Part shown: positions 35,964 to 44,938 of the stretch, in pieces
How the letters are laid out: every line of letters starts with the position of its first letter
How positions within the stretch are numbered: position 1 is the stretch's first letter
NCBI RefSeq assembly: GCF_000612845.1
Contig: NZ_CCAT010000046.1
Span: 1-64,000, forward strand
Origin: Clostridium ihumii AP5
Lineage (GTDB): Bacteria > Bacillota > Clostridia > Clostridiales > Clostridiaceae
Direction of reading: 5' to 3'
Length of the DNA stretch: 64,000 nt
Translations under genes and position numbers: made by a program
The notes under the pieces: model-generated
What the model was told of the DNA's origin: nothing
Database searches by the model: none
What the model saw: the letters and a program-made list of their open reading frames with translations, nothing else

Positions 35964-36726
35964 ATTAAAATCTATTAATAAAAGTTTTGAAAGTGGAATT
36001 ATCGTTAAACATACTATAAAAGCTGCAAATGGCATATCATTTAATATAGCAAAAGGAAGTACTCTTGGTCTTGCTGGCAACAGTGGTTGTGGTAAAACTA
36101 CTATATCAAAAATGATTTTAGGCATTTTGCCTCCTGATAGTGGTGAAATTCTTTATAATGATAAAAATATATATAATTTAACAAAACAAGAAATGAAACA
36201 ATATCATAAGGATGTACAAATCATTTTTCAAAACCCTGAAGGTTCTATGAATCCTTCAAAAACAGTTTTAGATAACTTAATAGATCCTATGATTATCCAT
36301 AGCATTCTTAACTCAAAAGAAGAGAGAATTAAAAGAATACATGAACTTTTAGATATGGTTGGTTTATCCAAGGGATTATTAAATCATTATCCTCATCAAA
36401 TAAGTGGTGGTGAAGCTCAAAGATTAGTTATATGTAGAGCTTTAACTTTAAATCCTAAAGTTCTTATATTAGATGAACCAACATCAATGCTTGATGTTTC
36501 TGTACAAGCACATATTATGAATTTACTTAAAGACCTTAAAGCTTCACTTGGTCTTACTTATATTTATATTTCTCATGATATTGACCTTCACAAATGGTTT
36601 ACAGATGAATTAATCATAATGCATGAAGGTTGTATTGTAGAGCAAGGTTCTACTGAAGCTTTACTAAATAACCCTAAAGAAGATTATACAAAGAAATTAT
36701 TGAACTCCTTTGAAATGTGGGATTAA
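35956..36726 (+). CDS. Nik/Opp-type ABC importer ATPase 2 (NikE/DppF-like)
   Basis: 256 residues. Walker A GNSGCGKTT (near 39-47), Q-loop FQNPEGSMNP, signature ISGGEAQR (near 152) and LDEPTSMLDVSVQ. Shorter than full DppF, lacking the cysteine-rich tail, which matches NikE-type proteins. Works as a heterodimer with ATPase 1 to power the permeases. Confidence 0.82.
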   Translation: MLKLKSINKSFESGIIVKHTIKAANGISFNIAKGSTLGLAGNSGCGKTTISKMILGILPPDSGEILYNDKNIYNLTKQEMKQYHKDVQIIFQNPEGSMNPSKTVLDNLIDPMIIHSILNSKEERIKRIHELLDMVGLSKGLLNHYPHQISGGEAQRLVICRALTLNPKVLILDEPTSMLDVSVQAHIMNLLKDLKASLGLTYIYISHDIDLHKWFTDELIIMHEGCIVEQGSTEALLNNPKEDYTKKLLNSFEMWD

Positions 36727-36746
36727 AAAGAAAGTGGGGATGTTAA

Positions 36747-37616
36747 ATGACTTATTTAAATGAAAGATACTTACCAATTGATTTTAATGAATACTGGGGA
36801 GAATTATTAAAACAAGAAGACGGCACATACTCTCAACGTATGAAAGATGACAATGTAGAAAGGGATTTTTGGAAAAACTTTATCAATAAAAAACATGGCT
36901 ACAATCAAGATGCATCTGCAAAAATAGTAATGAATGAAATAAGAAATATCCTTTCCAATTATTCTATTAACACGATTTTAGAAATTGGGCCAGGATGGGG
37001 AAACTACACACTAGACTTAGCTTCTATATGCTCTAATATCACATGTGTTGATATTTCTAATGACATACTTAACTTTATAAACAAAATTGCCAAGGAAAAC
37101 AATAAATCTAATATAAGTACTGTGTTTTCTAAATTTGAAGATTTTAGCGAAGATAAAAATTATGATTTTATATTTGGTTATAGTTGTTTTTATAGAATGA
37201 GAAATTTAAAAGATGTCTTTAAGAAAATGAATACTCTTTCTAATAAACTATGTATGGTAGGTATGGGAATGGGCATTGTAACTGACTATTATAAAGAAAT
37301 GGAAACTAGTCTTAATCTAGAACTTACTCATAATAAAAAAGATTATATCCACTTTGCCAATATTCTATATCAAATGGGCATTGATGCAAATATAAAAATA
37401 ATTCCTCTCGAAAAGAAAATTATTTATGACACTTGGGATGATGTTATAAAAAATGAAACTACCAGATTAATAGATAAGGAAACTGTTCTAAAAAAACATT
37501 ATGATTCAATAAATCAGGTTTTAAAAAAATATTTTAAATTAAACTCTGATAATAAATATGAATATACCTATAAATTTAGGGGCTCTCTAGTATACTGGGA
37601 ACCTCAAGAAATATAA
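36747..37616 (+). CDS. Class I SAM-dependent methyltransferase in the importer operon
   Basis: 289 residues. SAM motif ILEIGPGWGNYTLDLA near 75-90 and motif II NITCVDIS. N-terminal extension of about 60 residues before the core. It starts 20 bases after the ATPase with GTGGGGATG, so it is in the B12-riboswitch transcript. Methylation of a metallophore, corrinoid precursor or transport partner is possible; sequence does not tell. Substrate unknown. Confidence 0.7.
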   Translation: MTYLNERYLPIDFNEYWGELLKQEDGTYSQRMKDDNVERDFWKNFINKKHGYNQDASAKIVMNEIRNILSNYSINTILEIGPGWGNYTLDLASICSNITCVDISNDILNFINKIAKENNKSNISTVFSKFEDFSEDKNYDFIFGYSCFYRMRNLKDVFKKMNTLSNKLCMVGMGMGIVTDYYKEMETSLNLELTHNKKDYIHFANILYQMGIDANIKIIPLEKKIIYDTWDDVIKNETTRLIDKETVLKKHYDSINQVLKKYFKLNSDNKYEYTYKFRGSLVYWEPQEI

Positions 37617-37737
37617 AAATGCGAGCTCATTTTCATACCTAAGATTTTAGTCTTTATTGTTTTAATATTACTCAAATTCACATATTCAATTATCATAGAA
37701 TACAATATTAATGAATATTTTGATTGGAGTTATTTAT

Positions 37738-38556
37738 ATGGGATATTACATTGAATCAAACTCAAATGTAGACTTATACGTAGAAGACCTTAATCCAACA
37801 GGAAGTAACACTATAGTTTTTCTTCATGGTTGGCCTGGAAGCCACAAATTATTCGAGTATCAATTTAATTACTTATCTTGTCATGATTGTCGTTGTATTG
37901 GAATTGATCAAAGAGGATTTGGCGAATCAGATAAACCTATTGATGGATATGATTATGATACATTAAGTGATGATGTTAAGTGTGTTGTGGATGCACTAAA
38001 ACTTAAGGACTTTACCTTAATTGGCCATTCTACAGGTGGTGCAATTGCTATAAGATATATGGCTAGACATAAAGAATTTGGAGTTAATAAACTTATTCTT
38101 TGTGCAGCTGCAGCACCAAGTTTAATTAGACGTTCTTACTTTCCATATGGATTAAAAAGAGAAGTAGTTGAAGAAATAATTAAAGAAACATATGCTGATA
38201 GACCCAAAATGTTAAATAATTTTGGAAAGATATTTTTCTATAAAAAAGTTAGCCAACCATTTTCAGATTGGTTTCTTCAATTAGGATTTCAAGCTGCAGG
38301 CTGGTCTACCGCCGCTATTGCAAAAGCTTGGCTAGATGAAGAACAATTATTTGATGATATGAAGAAAATTAAAGCTCCAACGTTAATTTTACATGGAATT
38401 CATGATAAAGTATGCTTGTTTCCTTTAGCTGAGCAACAAAAAAAACTAATTCCAAATGTAAAACTTATAAAATTTGAAAATAGCGGCCATGCATTATTCT
38501 ATGATGAACTGAACAAATTTAATAAAGAAGTATTATGTTTTATTAATAAACACTAA
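37738..38556 (+). CDS. Alpha/beta hydrolase
   Basis: 272 residues. VFLHGWPGSHKLFEYQ (oxyanion hole HGWPG), nucleophile elbow GHSTGG (Ser near 98), catalytic Asp in LHGIHDKV and catalytic His in SGHALFYDE, in the usual order. Resembles esterases, haloalkane-like and peroxidase-like hydrolases; the reaction is unknown. ATG 37738 follows TGGAG; the frame opens earlier at 37711 without a site. It lies 121 bases after the methyltransferase and may have its own promoter. Confidence 0.8.
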   Translation: MGYYIESNSNVDLYVEDLNPTGSNTIVFLHGWPGSHKLFEYQFNYLSCHDCRCIGIDQRGFGESDKPIDGYDYDTLSDDVKCVVDALKLKDFTLIGHSTGGAIAIRYMARHKEFGVNKLILCAAAAPSLIRRSYFPYGLKREVVEEIIKETYADRPKMLNNFGKIFFYKKVSQPFSDWFLQLGFQAAGWSTAAIAKAWLDEEQLFDDMKKIKAPTLILHGIHDKVCLFPLAEQQKKLIPNVKLIKFENSGHALFYDELNKFNKEVLCFINKH

Positions 38557-38599
38557 ATTAAAAACATTTTAATTTTTGTTATGATGTGATGCTTCATTT

Positions 38600-38642
38600 T
38601 AAAATAGAAATAAAAAATACTTTATTTCTATTTTTGTTTTTT
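38600..38642 (+). terminator. Terminator of the hydrolase gene
   Basis: AAAATAGAAATAAA - loop - TTTATTTCTATTTT followed by TGTTTTTTTG. AT-only stem but long. Confidence 0.65.
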
Positions 38643-38709
38643 TGTAAATTAATTACTTCTATAGTACTTTATAAACATTAATGAATATGTGATAAAATAT
38701 AAATTAATA

Positions 38710-39081
38710 TATAGGAATACAATGTTAAACTTTAAGTTATTCATGTTTCAGTTGAGAAAGAGAAATTTAAAGTATTGTGCAAAAATTAACAATTAACGAT
38801 GAACAATTAACAATGAAGGATAAAACTGAAGTCTCAGTTTATTTGAATGAATCTTTATGATAATTTGCTAAGCAAATTAGTTTGAAAACAATATAAAAAC
38901 ATAGTTTTTATGGAATTCTATTCATAAATATTAAGAACGAAGTGAGTAATATTAACCATCATTGTTAATCGTTAACTGTTAATTGTTAATTGGTTCCAAG
39001 CATGATAATAGTAATAAACTATAAGGTTAGTACTGTGATTTGATAAATCTATTATTTTAAATTTGAACTTGGAACCCTATA
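38710..39081 (-). repeat. MITE-like repeat, full-length copy
   Basis: Left end TATAGGAATACAATG; right end AACTTGGAACCCTATA. The interior shares AAGTTATTCATGTTTCAGTTGAGAA, the AATTTGCTAAGCAAATTAG palindrome and ACGAAGTGAGTAATATTAACC with the other copies. It ends 28 bases before the next start codon, just upstream of its ribosome site. No coding capacity. Confidence 0.75.
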
Positions 39082-39109
39082 TAAAAGCTAATTTTAAAGG
39101 AGATATTTT

Positions 39110-39412
39110 ATGGATTGGTATTGTGCCGTTTTTAATAGTGATAAAGTTTCAAATGCAATGGGAGCTCAAATTTTATATGATATGCTTTGTGAAGGCAATG
39201 ATTCTTTAGTCGGTGATATTGAATTTATTGATGACTTTTATAATGATTTAACGTCAAAAAACTTTAAAATAACTGCTGATAAAGGAAAAGGATTTGTCAT
39301 TGTTGGATGCAATTTAGAGGATGCAGAATATCTAAATGATTTAATTCAAAGCTTAGCTAAAAAACATGGTCTTTCATACTATGAGCCACAAAATTTAACT
39401 TATGTATTTTAG
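39110..39412 (+). CDS. Hypothetical protein of 100 residues
   Basis: A small soluble acidic protein (MDWYCAVFNSDKVSNAMGAQ..) with no membrane segment. The alternating pattern with FVIVGCNLEDAEYLNDLIQSL suggests a compact alpha/beta fold. I do not recognise a family. A clear AAAGGAG lies upstream, directly behind the MITE end. It precedes the flavodoxin-like reductase by 28 bases, so the two may be co-transcribed. Confidence 0.55.
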   Translation: MDWYCAVFNSDKVSNAMGAQILYDMLCEGNDSLVGDIEFIDDFYNDLTSKNFKITADKGKGFVIVGCNLEDAEYLNDLIQSLAKKHGLSYYEPQNLTYVF

Positions 39413-39440
39413 ATTAAAAATATTTTTTGGGGGTATTTAA

Positions 39441-40136
39441 ATGAAAATCGCCGTTATTTATGGAACTGAAAGAAAAGGCAGTACATATAATATTGCTCAA
39501 TTATTTATATCTAAATTATCTGATGCTAAAGAAGATGTAACTGAATTCTTTCTTCCTACTTCTATGCCTAATTTCTGTCGTGGTTGCTTTATGTGTTTTA
39601 ATGAATCTAGTAACTGTCCAGACTATAAATATGTTAAGCCTATTTTAGATGCTATGCTTAATGCGGATATACTTATTTTTGCTTCTCCTGTTTATGTTTA
39701 TCATGTAACAGGTCAAATGAAAACATTCTTAGACCACTTTGCATTTCAATGGATGGTTCATAAACCTAATGAAAAAATGTTTAAAAAGCAAGCATTAATT
39801 ATTTCTACAGCTGCTGGTGGTGGTACTAAATCTACAATGAAAGACCTTAAAGATAGCATGATTTATTGGGGCGTTGCTAAAACTCATACTTATGGTGTTA
39901 ATGTTGCTGCTGGAAGTTGGAATCATGTTTCTGATAAAAAGAAAACAGAAATTAAAAATACTGTAGATAAATTATCAACTAAAATTAAAAATAATAGCTC
40001 TCATATAAAACCATGTTTAAAAGTAAAAACGCTTTTTTATGGAATGCGTTTTTTTCACAAAAAGTTTGGTGTCAACAAACCAGACGTTGAATATTGGGAA
40101 AATAAAGGCTGGCTCTATAAAACTAGACCTTGGTAA
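39441..40136 (+). CDS. Flavodoxin-fold NAD(P)H:FMN reductase-like protein
   Basis: 231 residues of flavodoxin-like fold. FMN phosphate loop YGTERKGSTYNIAQ near 9-22, FCRGCFMCF with three cysteines near 46-54, and FASPVYVYHVTGQMKTFLDH for the flavin edge. Iron-sulfur flavoproteins share this CxxC-type insert, but the full four-cysteine spacing is not present, so I call only the reductase fold. ATG follows GGGGG. A bidirectional terminator follows. Confidence 0.75.
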   Translation: MKIAVIYGTERKGSTYNIAQLFISKLSDAKEDVTEFFLPTSMPNFCRGCFMCFNESSNCPDYKYVKPILDAMLNADILIFASPVYVYHVTGQMKTFLDHFAFQWMVHKPNEKMFKKQALIISTAAGGGTKSTMKDLKDSMIYWGVAKTHTYGVNVAAGSWNHVSDKKKTEIKNTVDKLSTKIKNNSSHIKPCLKVKTLFYGMRFFHKKFGVNKPDVEYWENKGWLYKTRPW

Positions 40137-40151
40137 TATGTTTTATATTAT

Positions 40152-40188
40152 AAAAATAATAAGCACTTTAAAATGCTTATTATTTTTA
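40152..40188. terminator. Bidirectional terminator
   Basis: AAAAATAATAAGCA - loop CTTTAAAA - TGCTTATTATTTTT, between two convergent genes. Confidence 0.8.
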
Positions 40189-40200
40189 TACTAATATATT

Positions 40201-40575
40201 TTAAGCAAAAACTATTCCTGAAGCACTAAGAACATCTATTTCTCCAAGTGCTTGAACTCTTAGTGAATTAGCCAAAATGCTTAGTATATATGAATATGCC
40301 AATTTTTTGTATGGATATATAGTTTCATTATTGGTTTCTTGTGAAATTATAAACCTCTTTTCAGCTACTATCCATAAAACTACATATCCAATTAAAACTA
40401 TTTCTGCACCATTTAACGTAACAGTTGTAGCTTTAGGTCCATCTTCATCTATTTCTAAGATTTCTGTTACATCTATGTTTGCTCCAACTACAAATAAAGA
40501 ATATCCAATAACTAATAATGTAGCTCCAATCTTCTCAAGATTTGCAAGTTCTATAAGTATATCTTCTTTTTCCAT
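40201..40575 (-). CDS. Small membrane protein of unknown function
   Basis: 124 residues with two evident membrane helices (about 15-32 and 58-72) and a hydrophobic C-terminal region. The acidic loop DVTEILEIDEDGPKATT lies between them. I do not recognise a family; similar proteins recur in clostridia. ATG follows GGAGG. It is separated from the acetamidase by 62 bases and could be co-transcribed with it. Confidence 0.5.
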   Translation of the reverse strand: MEKEDILIELANLEKIGATLLVIGYSLFVVGANIDVTEILEIDEDGPKATTVTLNGAEIVLIGYVVLWIVAEKRFIISQETNNETIYPYKKLAYSYILSILANSLRVQALGEIDVLSASGIVFA

Positions 40576-40637
40576 ATAACTATTCCTCCATAAATGAAGT
40601 CATTTTATTATATGTAAAAAAGTTACATTTAGTGTTC

Positions 40638-41540
40638 CTAATCACAAATTTTATAATTGTATTTTCTCAAACAACTTAAAGGTAATTCCATCCTAACTGT
40701 TTTTAATGGATTTACTACCTGGCAAATAACTAAATTTCCTACCATCGATAAAAGCATTCCTGCATCATATACATCCATTTTTAACTCTTTCACTAAGAAA
40801 TTATGCATATCCACTGTAGCTTTCTTCCAAGCTTCTTCAACAGTTTTACTAGATGCAACAACTATAAGTTTATCGTCAACTTCTATCATTGGGCCTTCTA
40901 TTGACTTATTTTTTATAACTGTAACTTTTAATGTAACTTCTCCTTCAATTTCTAATCCACACATTGATATTTCACCATCACCCATTAAAGCATGTAAGTC
41001 ACCTAAAGCCAAAAGTCCCCCTTCAACTTGAACTGGAAAATATAATGTAGCACCCTTCTTTATTTTTGTACAATCCATGTTTCCTCCATGACTTCCTGGT
41101 GTTACCGTTGGCACTACGTCATTACTTGGTGCAACCCCTATTACACCTATCATAGGATCAATTTCAAAACTTAACTTTTCATTAAAATAAGCTATATTGT
41201 TTTTCACTTTAATTCTTTTTATTTTAGATTCTGTAAATTTATCTCCAAGGCACCCTTCATTTGCTATTGCACCTATTACTCCAACTTCACCAACTTTGAT
41301 ATCTAATATTTCTACTTTTAAAACGTCATTTACTTCAGCATTATTAACATAAATTGGTCCTGTTGCTGGATTAGTTAAACTCATATCAATTTCCTCTAAT
41401 GCTTTAGAATCATCTAATAGTTGATTTTTAAAACAATCAAAAGTTTGTACTTTTATTACGTCACCTGATTCTATATTTTTAATTGATTTATTTTCTTTAG
41501 AAAAATTATAAATAACATTTTTTCTATCAATATTAATCAT
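40638..41540 (-). CDS. Acetamidase/formamidase family protein
   Basis: 300 residues of the FmdA/AmdA family, which hydrolyses short amides to ammonia and acid. The motifs PGSHGGNMDC (near 147-156) and GDLHALMGDGE (near 178-188) carry the conserved His, Asp and Cys metal/active-site residues. The shorter length compared with formamidases fits the acetamidase-like clostridial type. ATG follows AAGGGG. Substrate range cannot be told. Confidence 0.85.
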   Translation of the reverse strand: MINIDRKNVIYNFSKENKSIKNIESGDVIKVQTFDCFKNQLLDDSKALEEIDMSLTNPATGPIYVNNAEVNDVLKVEILDIKVGEVGVIGAIANEGCLGDKFTESKIKRIKVKNNIAYFNEKLSFEIDPMIGVIGVAPSNDVVPTVTPGSHGGNMDCTKIKKGATLYFPVQVEGGLLALGDLHALMGDGEISMCGLEIEGEVTLKVTVIKNKSIEGPMIEVDDKLIVVASSKTVEEAWKKATVDMHNFLVKELKMDVYDAGMLLSMVGNLVICQVVNPLKTVRMELPLSCLRKYNYKICD

Positions 41541-41701
41541 ATTATTCGCCCCTTCTTATTTTAAAATTTTAATTTTTAGAAGTTGAAACCTAAAATAAAT
41601 CTAATTTTATTTTCTATATTATACTATATACTCACTGATTTTAAAGTACATTTGTCTTCTCATCTGATGCTTCAGTCTCAATTTTATAACTTAATAAAAA
41701 A

Positions 41702-41724
41702 ATAAACTAGCCAAAACTAGTTTA
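41702..41724. terminator. Terminator of the SH3-like gene
   Basis: ATAAACTAG - loop CCAAA - ACTAGTTTAT, with T-runs on the minus strand (TTTTTTTATT). Confidence 0.7.
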
Positions 41725-42172
41725 TCTTTGAAACTTCTATATTTTTAGATATTGTATTTAGTGGTTTTATTTGATTTTTCATAACAAACCCTTTTAAATT
41801 CTTATATTCACCTGCTAAAATTAACTTTACTTCATACCATATGATTCCATATGCTTCACAGCAATCCACCACTTCAACTCTAGTTCCCTTTAATACGTTT
41901 CTTAGCGTTGGTAATGTTGTCACTGGTCCAACATGCATAGATGTACTGCTTATAACCTCACCATATTCAACCTCTAAAGGCAAATATGACACAGTTATAT
42001 TATTTTCACTCATCTGTTCAAATAACTTTAACTTCTGCTGAAGTTCACTATTTCTCTTACTTAAAACTCTACACTTAGTATTCTCTTTATTAGCTTTTAA
42101 CATTAAATTATAACTATACCCACCTAACCCGCAACAACTAAAAAATAAAATTAATATAAGAAACCCGCTCAT
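41717..42172 (-). CDS. Membrane-anchored SH3-like domain protein
   Basis: 151 residues. N-terminal membrane helix (about 2-22), short coiled coil (about 28-55, ENTKCRVLSKRNSELQQKLK), and a C-terminal bacterial SH3-like domain (TSMHVGPVTTLPTLRNVLKGTRVEVVDCC..WYEVKLI..KGFVMKNQI). Such domains often bind cell-wall peptide. ATG follows GGGAGGAG. Monocistronic; a MITE fragment lies 80 bases upstream. Confidence 0.7.
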   Translation of the reverse strand: MSGFLILILFFSCCGLGGYSYNLMLKANKENTKCRVLSKRNSELQQKLKLFEQMSENNITVSYLPLEVEYGEVISSTSMHVGPVTTLPTLRNVLKGTRVEVVDCCEAYGIIWYEVKLILAGEYKNLKGFVMKNQIKPLNTISKNIEVSKIN

Positions 42173-42252
42173 TCTCTCCTCCCAGGATTAGCTATTACTT
42201 CTCTTAATATTTATATGTACTTTTTTTTAATTAATTACACCTTCATTTCATT

Positions 42253-42430
42253 TATAGGTTTCCAAGCTCAAATTTAAAGTAATCTTTTTATCAAATGATA
42301 CTAACAACATTATAGTTTATTCCTGTTTTTATATTTGAAACCAAGTAAGAAGTAAAAGTGAAGAGTGAAAAGTGATGGTTGATATTACTCACTCTGTTCC
42401 TAATATCTAGCACTGCCCTGACAATTGTCA
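42253..42430 (+). repeat. MITE-like repeat, truncated copy
   Basis: Starts TATAGGTTTCCAAGCTCAAA, then ATCAAATGATACTAACAAC and GATGGTTGATATTACTCAC, then breaks off near CTGACAATTGTCAG. The right half is absent. Confidence 0.65.
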
Positions 42431-42532
42431 GTTTTAAATTTTACTTAGTTTTCACTTACCTCAAATCATAAACTTAATCTAAGTAAAAAAATAAAGGAAG
42501 AACACTAAGTTCCTCCTCTAATCATCTAATTT

Positions 42533-43189
42533 CTATGAAATTTTTTTATTTAATTCATCATATTCATTTATGAATATATCTGCTAATTCCTTCATTGCTT
42601 CATGATCTTTTGTTGAGTACTCATCATGTACACCAACAACTTTCATGTTAGCTGCTTTGGCACCTTTAACTGCTGGAAGTATGTCTTCAAAAACCATGCA
42701 ATTCTCAGGAGCTACCCCTAATTTTTCAGCTGTTAAAAGATATACATCTGGAAAATCCTTACCCCTATTAACTTCATTTGTAGTTGTTATTACATCGAAG
42801 TATTCATATATATCATTTCCTTTTAAACATGCTTCTAATAAGCTTGTACTATTACTAGTTGCTAATGCTATCTTTATATTATTTCTTCTTAGTAACTCAA
42901 AGAAAGTTCTAACTCCTGGCTTTAATTTTATGTTTTTAGAATATTCCTCATAAGCCATTTCATTCCAATGTTCTTTTATTTCATCAACAGTGTATGGTAA
43001 ATTAAATGTATTCTTAAAATATGCTGCAACTTCATTATAGCTTAGATGTGCTATACTATCCTTTAAAGTTTCAGGTATTTCTATATTATGCTTACCTAAA
43101 TAGTTTTCATCTATTTCATCCCATACCCACATAGAGTCGACAATTGTTCCATCCATATCAAATATTGCTGCTTTAATGTTCTCTAACAT
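42533..43189 (-). CDS. HAD superfamily phosphatase/phosphomutase
   Basis: 218 residues. The nucleophile motif FDMDGTIVDS (Asp near 10 and 12), motif II ATSNSTS, the Lys in motif III region (NRGKDFPD) and motif IV FEDILPAVKGA are all present. The alpha-helical cap between residues 20 and 85 places it in the beta-phosphoglucomutase/phosphatase subfamily. Substrate unknown. ATG follows GAGGTGACG. Confidence 0.8.
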   Translation of the reverse strand: MLENIKAAIFDMDGTIVDSMWVWDEIDENYLGKHNIEIPETLKDSIAHLSYNEVAAYFKNTFNLPYTVDEIKEHWNEMAYEEYSKNIKLKPGVRTFFELLRRNNIKIALATSNSTSLLEACLKGNDIYEYFDVITTTNEVNRGKDFPDVYLLTAEKLGVAPENCMVFEDILPAVKGAKAANMKVVGVHDEYSTKDHEAMKELADIFINEYDELNKKIS

Positions 43190-43333
43190 ATCTCGTCACC
43201 TCTTTTATCCTAATTTATATAAATATATTTAAAATTCTTTTAAACTTTATTTATCAGTATAACAAATTATCCTAACTTATAAAAGATTATTTGTTATACA
43301 TTATAGAATATATTTTCCAATTTGACACAAAAT

Positions 43334-43365
43334 AATAGGCCATTAATAAAAATTAATGACCTATT
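43334..43365. terminator. Terminator of the hydrogenase-like gene
   Basis: AATAGGCCATTAA - loop TAAAAA - TTAATGACCTATT, flanked by A- and T-runs. Confidence 0.75.
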
Positions 43366-43369
43366 TTTT

Positions 43370-44710
43370 TTATTTAAAGCTTCTATGGAATATGTTTGTT
43401 TTATCATGATTTAAGAAGTCTTTTAATCTTTTTATATCTAACTCAGCTAATATTTCTTGCATTTTTTCACTTTGCGTTGCAACTTTAAATTCAGCGTCAT
43501 CAGCACATTCATTTACTTTCTTAGTTCCTTCTTCCATAGGAAGTATAGCCTTAGGACCGCCTACACAGCCACCTTTACAGCCCATTCCTTCAATAAAGTT
43601 ACCATCTACTTCACCATTTATAACTTTATTAAGTAGTACTTTACAATCTTTAACTCCATCAGCTTGTATTGCTGTTAAATTTTCATATTTATTAGGGAAT
43701 AACATTTCAATAGCTTCTGTTATTGCCATTGAAACTCCACCAGTTCTTGCGTAAAGTCTTCCCCCTTTAGATGCATATTCTAATGTTTTTGTTTCTTCTA
43801 ATTCAGCTGGATTTATATTTAATGCATCAAAGATTTCTTGAACTTCTGCAAATGTTAATACATAATCTATATCACCTTTTAAATCTGGTTCTTTAGCTTC
43901 TGATTTCTTAGCTATACATGGTCCTACGAAAACTACTTTTACCTTAGGATTTAATGCTTTTAAAACTCTTCCTGCTGCTATCATTGGAGATACTGATGGT
44001 GATACATGTTTTATTAAATCGCCATAAACTTTTTTAATCATAGCAACCCACATAGGACAACAACATGATGTTATCATAAAATCATCCTTATCTTTTACCA
44101 TTGCATCAAATTCTACAGCTTCCTTTAAAGTTAACATATCTGCAAAAAATGCAACTTCAATCATATCTGTAAAACCAACCTTTTTAAAAGCTGTTCTCAT
44201 TTGGTCTAAATTTGCATCATTAAATTGATTTGCAATAGCTGGTGCAACTGCTGCTATAACTACATCTCCACTATTTATAAGTTCAAACAATGGCAAAAAC
44301 TCAACTTTGTCAACTATAGTTCCACCTTTACATGCCTCTACACATAAACCGCAATCAGTGCATGCTTCAGCATCTATATATCTTCCTGTTTCTTCTTTAT
44401 TAAGTTTTATTGCATCAAAAGGACAAGATGCTTCACATCGTGCATTATGCTCACTACATCCACTACAATCCTCTGTTATCTTAGTTACTATTTTTTCATT
44501 GTTCTCACAGTTTTTAATAGCTTCTTTTAATCTTTTAGGATAATCTTCACTATACCCTAACTCAACTCCACACAAACTAGATATGTTTTTACATAAAACA
44601 TTTTTATCTCCAGTTTCTTTAGACAATATTTCCTCTATTTTACTTTCAAACACTCCATTTTTATATGCAACAACCAATTCTTTAAACATATCATTATAAT
44701 TCTTATTCAA
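43370..44710 (-). CDS. FeFe-hydrogenase-like protein with two ferredoxin-type clusters
   Basis: About 446 residues (positions counted from the upstream GTG at 44719). Ferredoxin-type cysteines at about 85-99 (CSGCSEHNARCEASCP) and 120-130 (CTDCGLCVEAC), then the H-cluster domain with TSCCCP (217-222), GPCIAKKSE (266-274) and EGMGCKGGCVGGP (377-389), four cluster-binding cysteines present. The short L3 motif differs from the classical MACPGGC-GGGQP and suggests a monomeric group B-type or regulatory enzyme. The reaction should be reversible H2 oxidation with ferredoxin if active. I chose TTG 44710 because AGGATGTGA is well spaced; GTG 44719 is too close to it. Confidence 0.8.
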   Translation of the reverse strand: MNKNYNDMFKELVVAYKNGVFESKIEEILSKETGDKNVLCKNISSLCGVELGYSEDYPKRLKEAIKNCENNEKIVTKITEDCSGCSEHNARCEASCPFDAIKLNKEETGRYIDAEACTDCGLCVEACKGGTIVDKVEFLPLFELINSGDVVIAAVAPAIANQFNDANLDQMRTAFKKVGFTDMIEVAFFADMLTLKEAVEFDAMVKDKDDFMITSCCCPMWVAMIKKVYGDLIKHVSPSVSPMIAAGRVLKALNPKVKVVFVGPCIAKKSEAKEPDLKGDIDYVLTFAEVQEIFDALNINPAELEETKTLEYASKGGRLYARTGGVSMAITEAIEMLFPNKYENLTAIQADGVKDCKVLLNKVINGEVDGNFIEGMGCKGGCVGGPKAILPMEEGTKKVNECADDAEFKVATQSEKMQEILAELDIKRLKDFLNHDKTNIFHRSFK

Positions 44711-44938
44711 TAAAATCACATCCTAACTCTTCAAATCACAAAATTTATTTAAATGAAACTTAATTTCACCATATTTTTAAAATACAATATACTTCTATTA
44801 TTTATGAATACTTTACCCTAATATAAATTAAAATATGCATAACTTACACATTAAAGAACATATATCCATAAAAAAAGAGACTATTCATTAAGTTAAATAA
44901 TCCCTTTTATCTAATCTATAAATTAAAATTATTTTATC

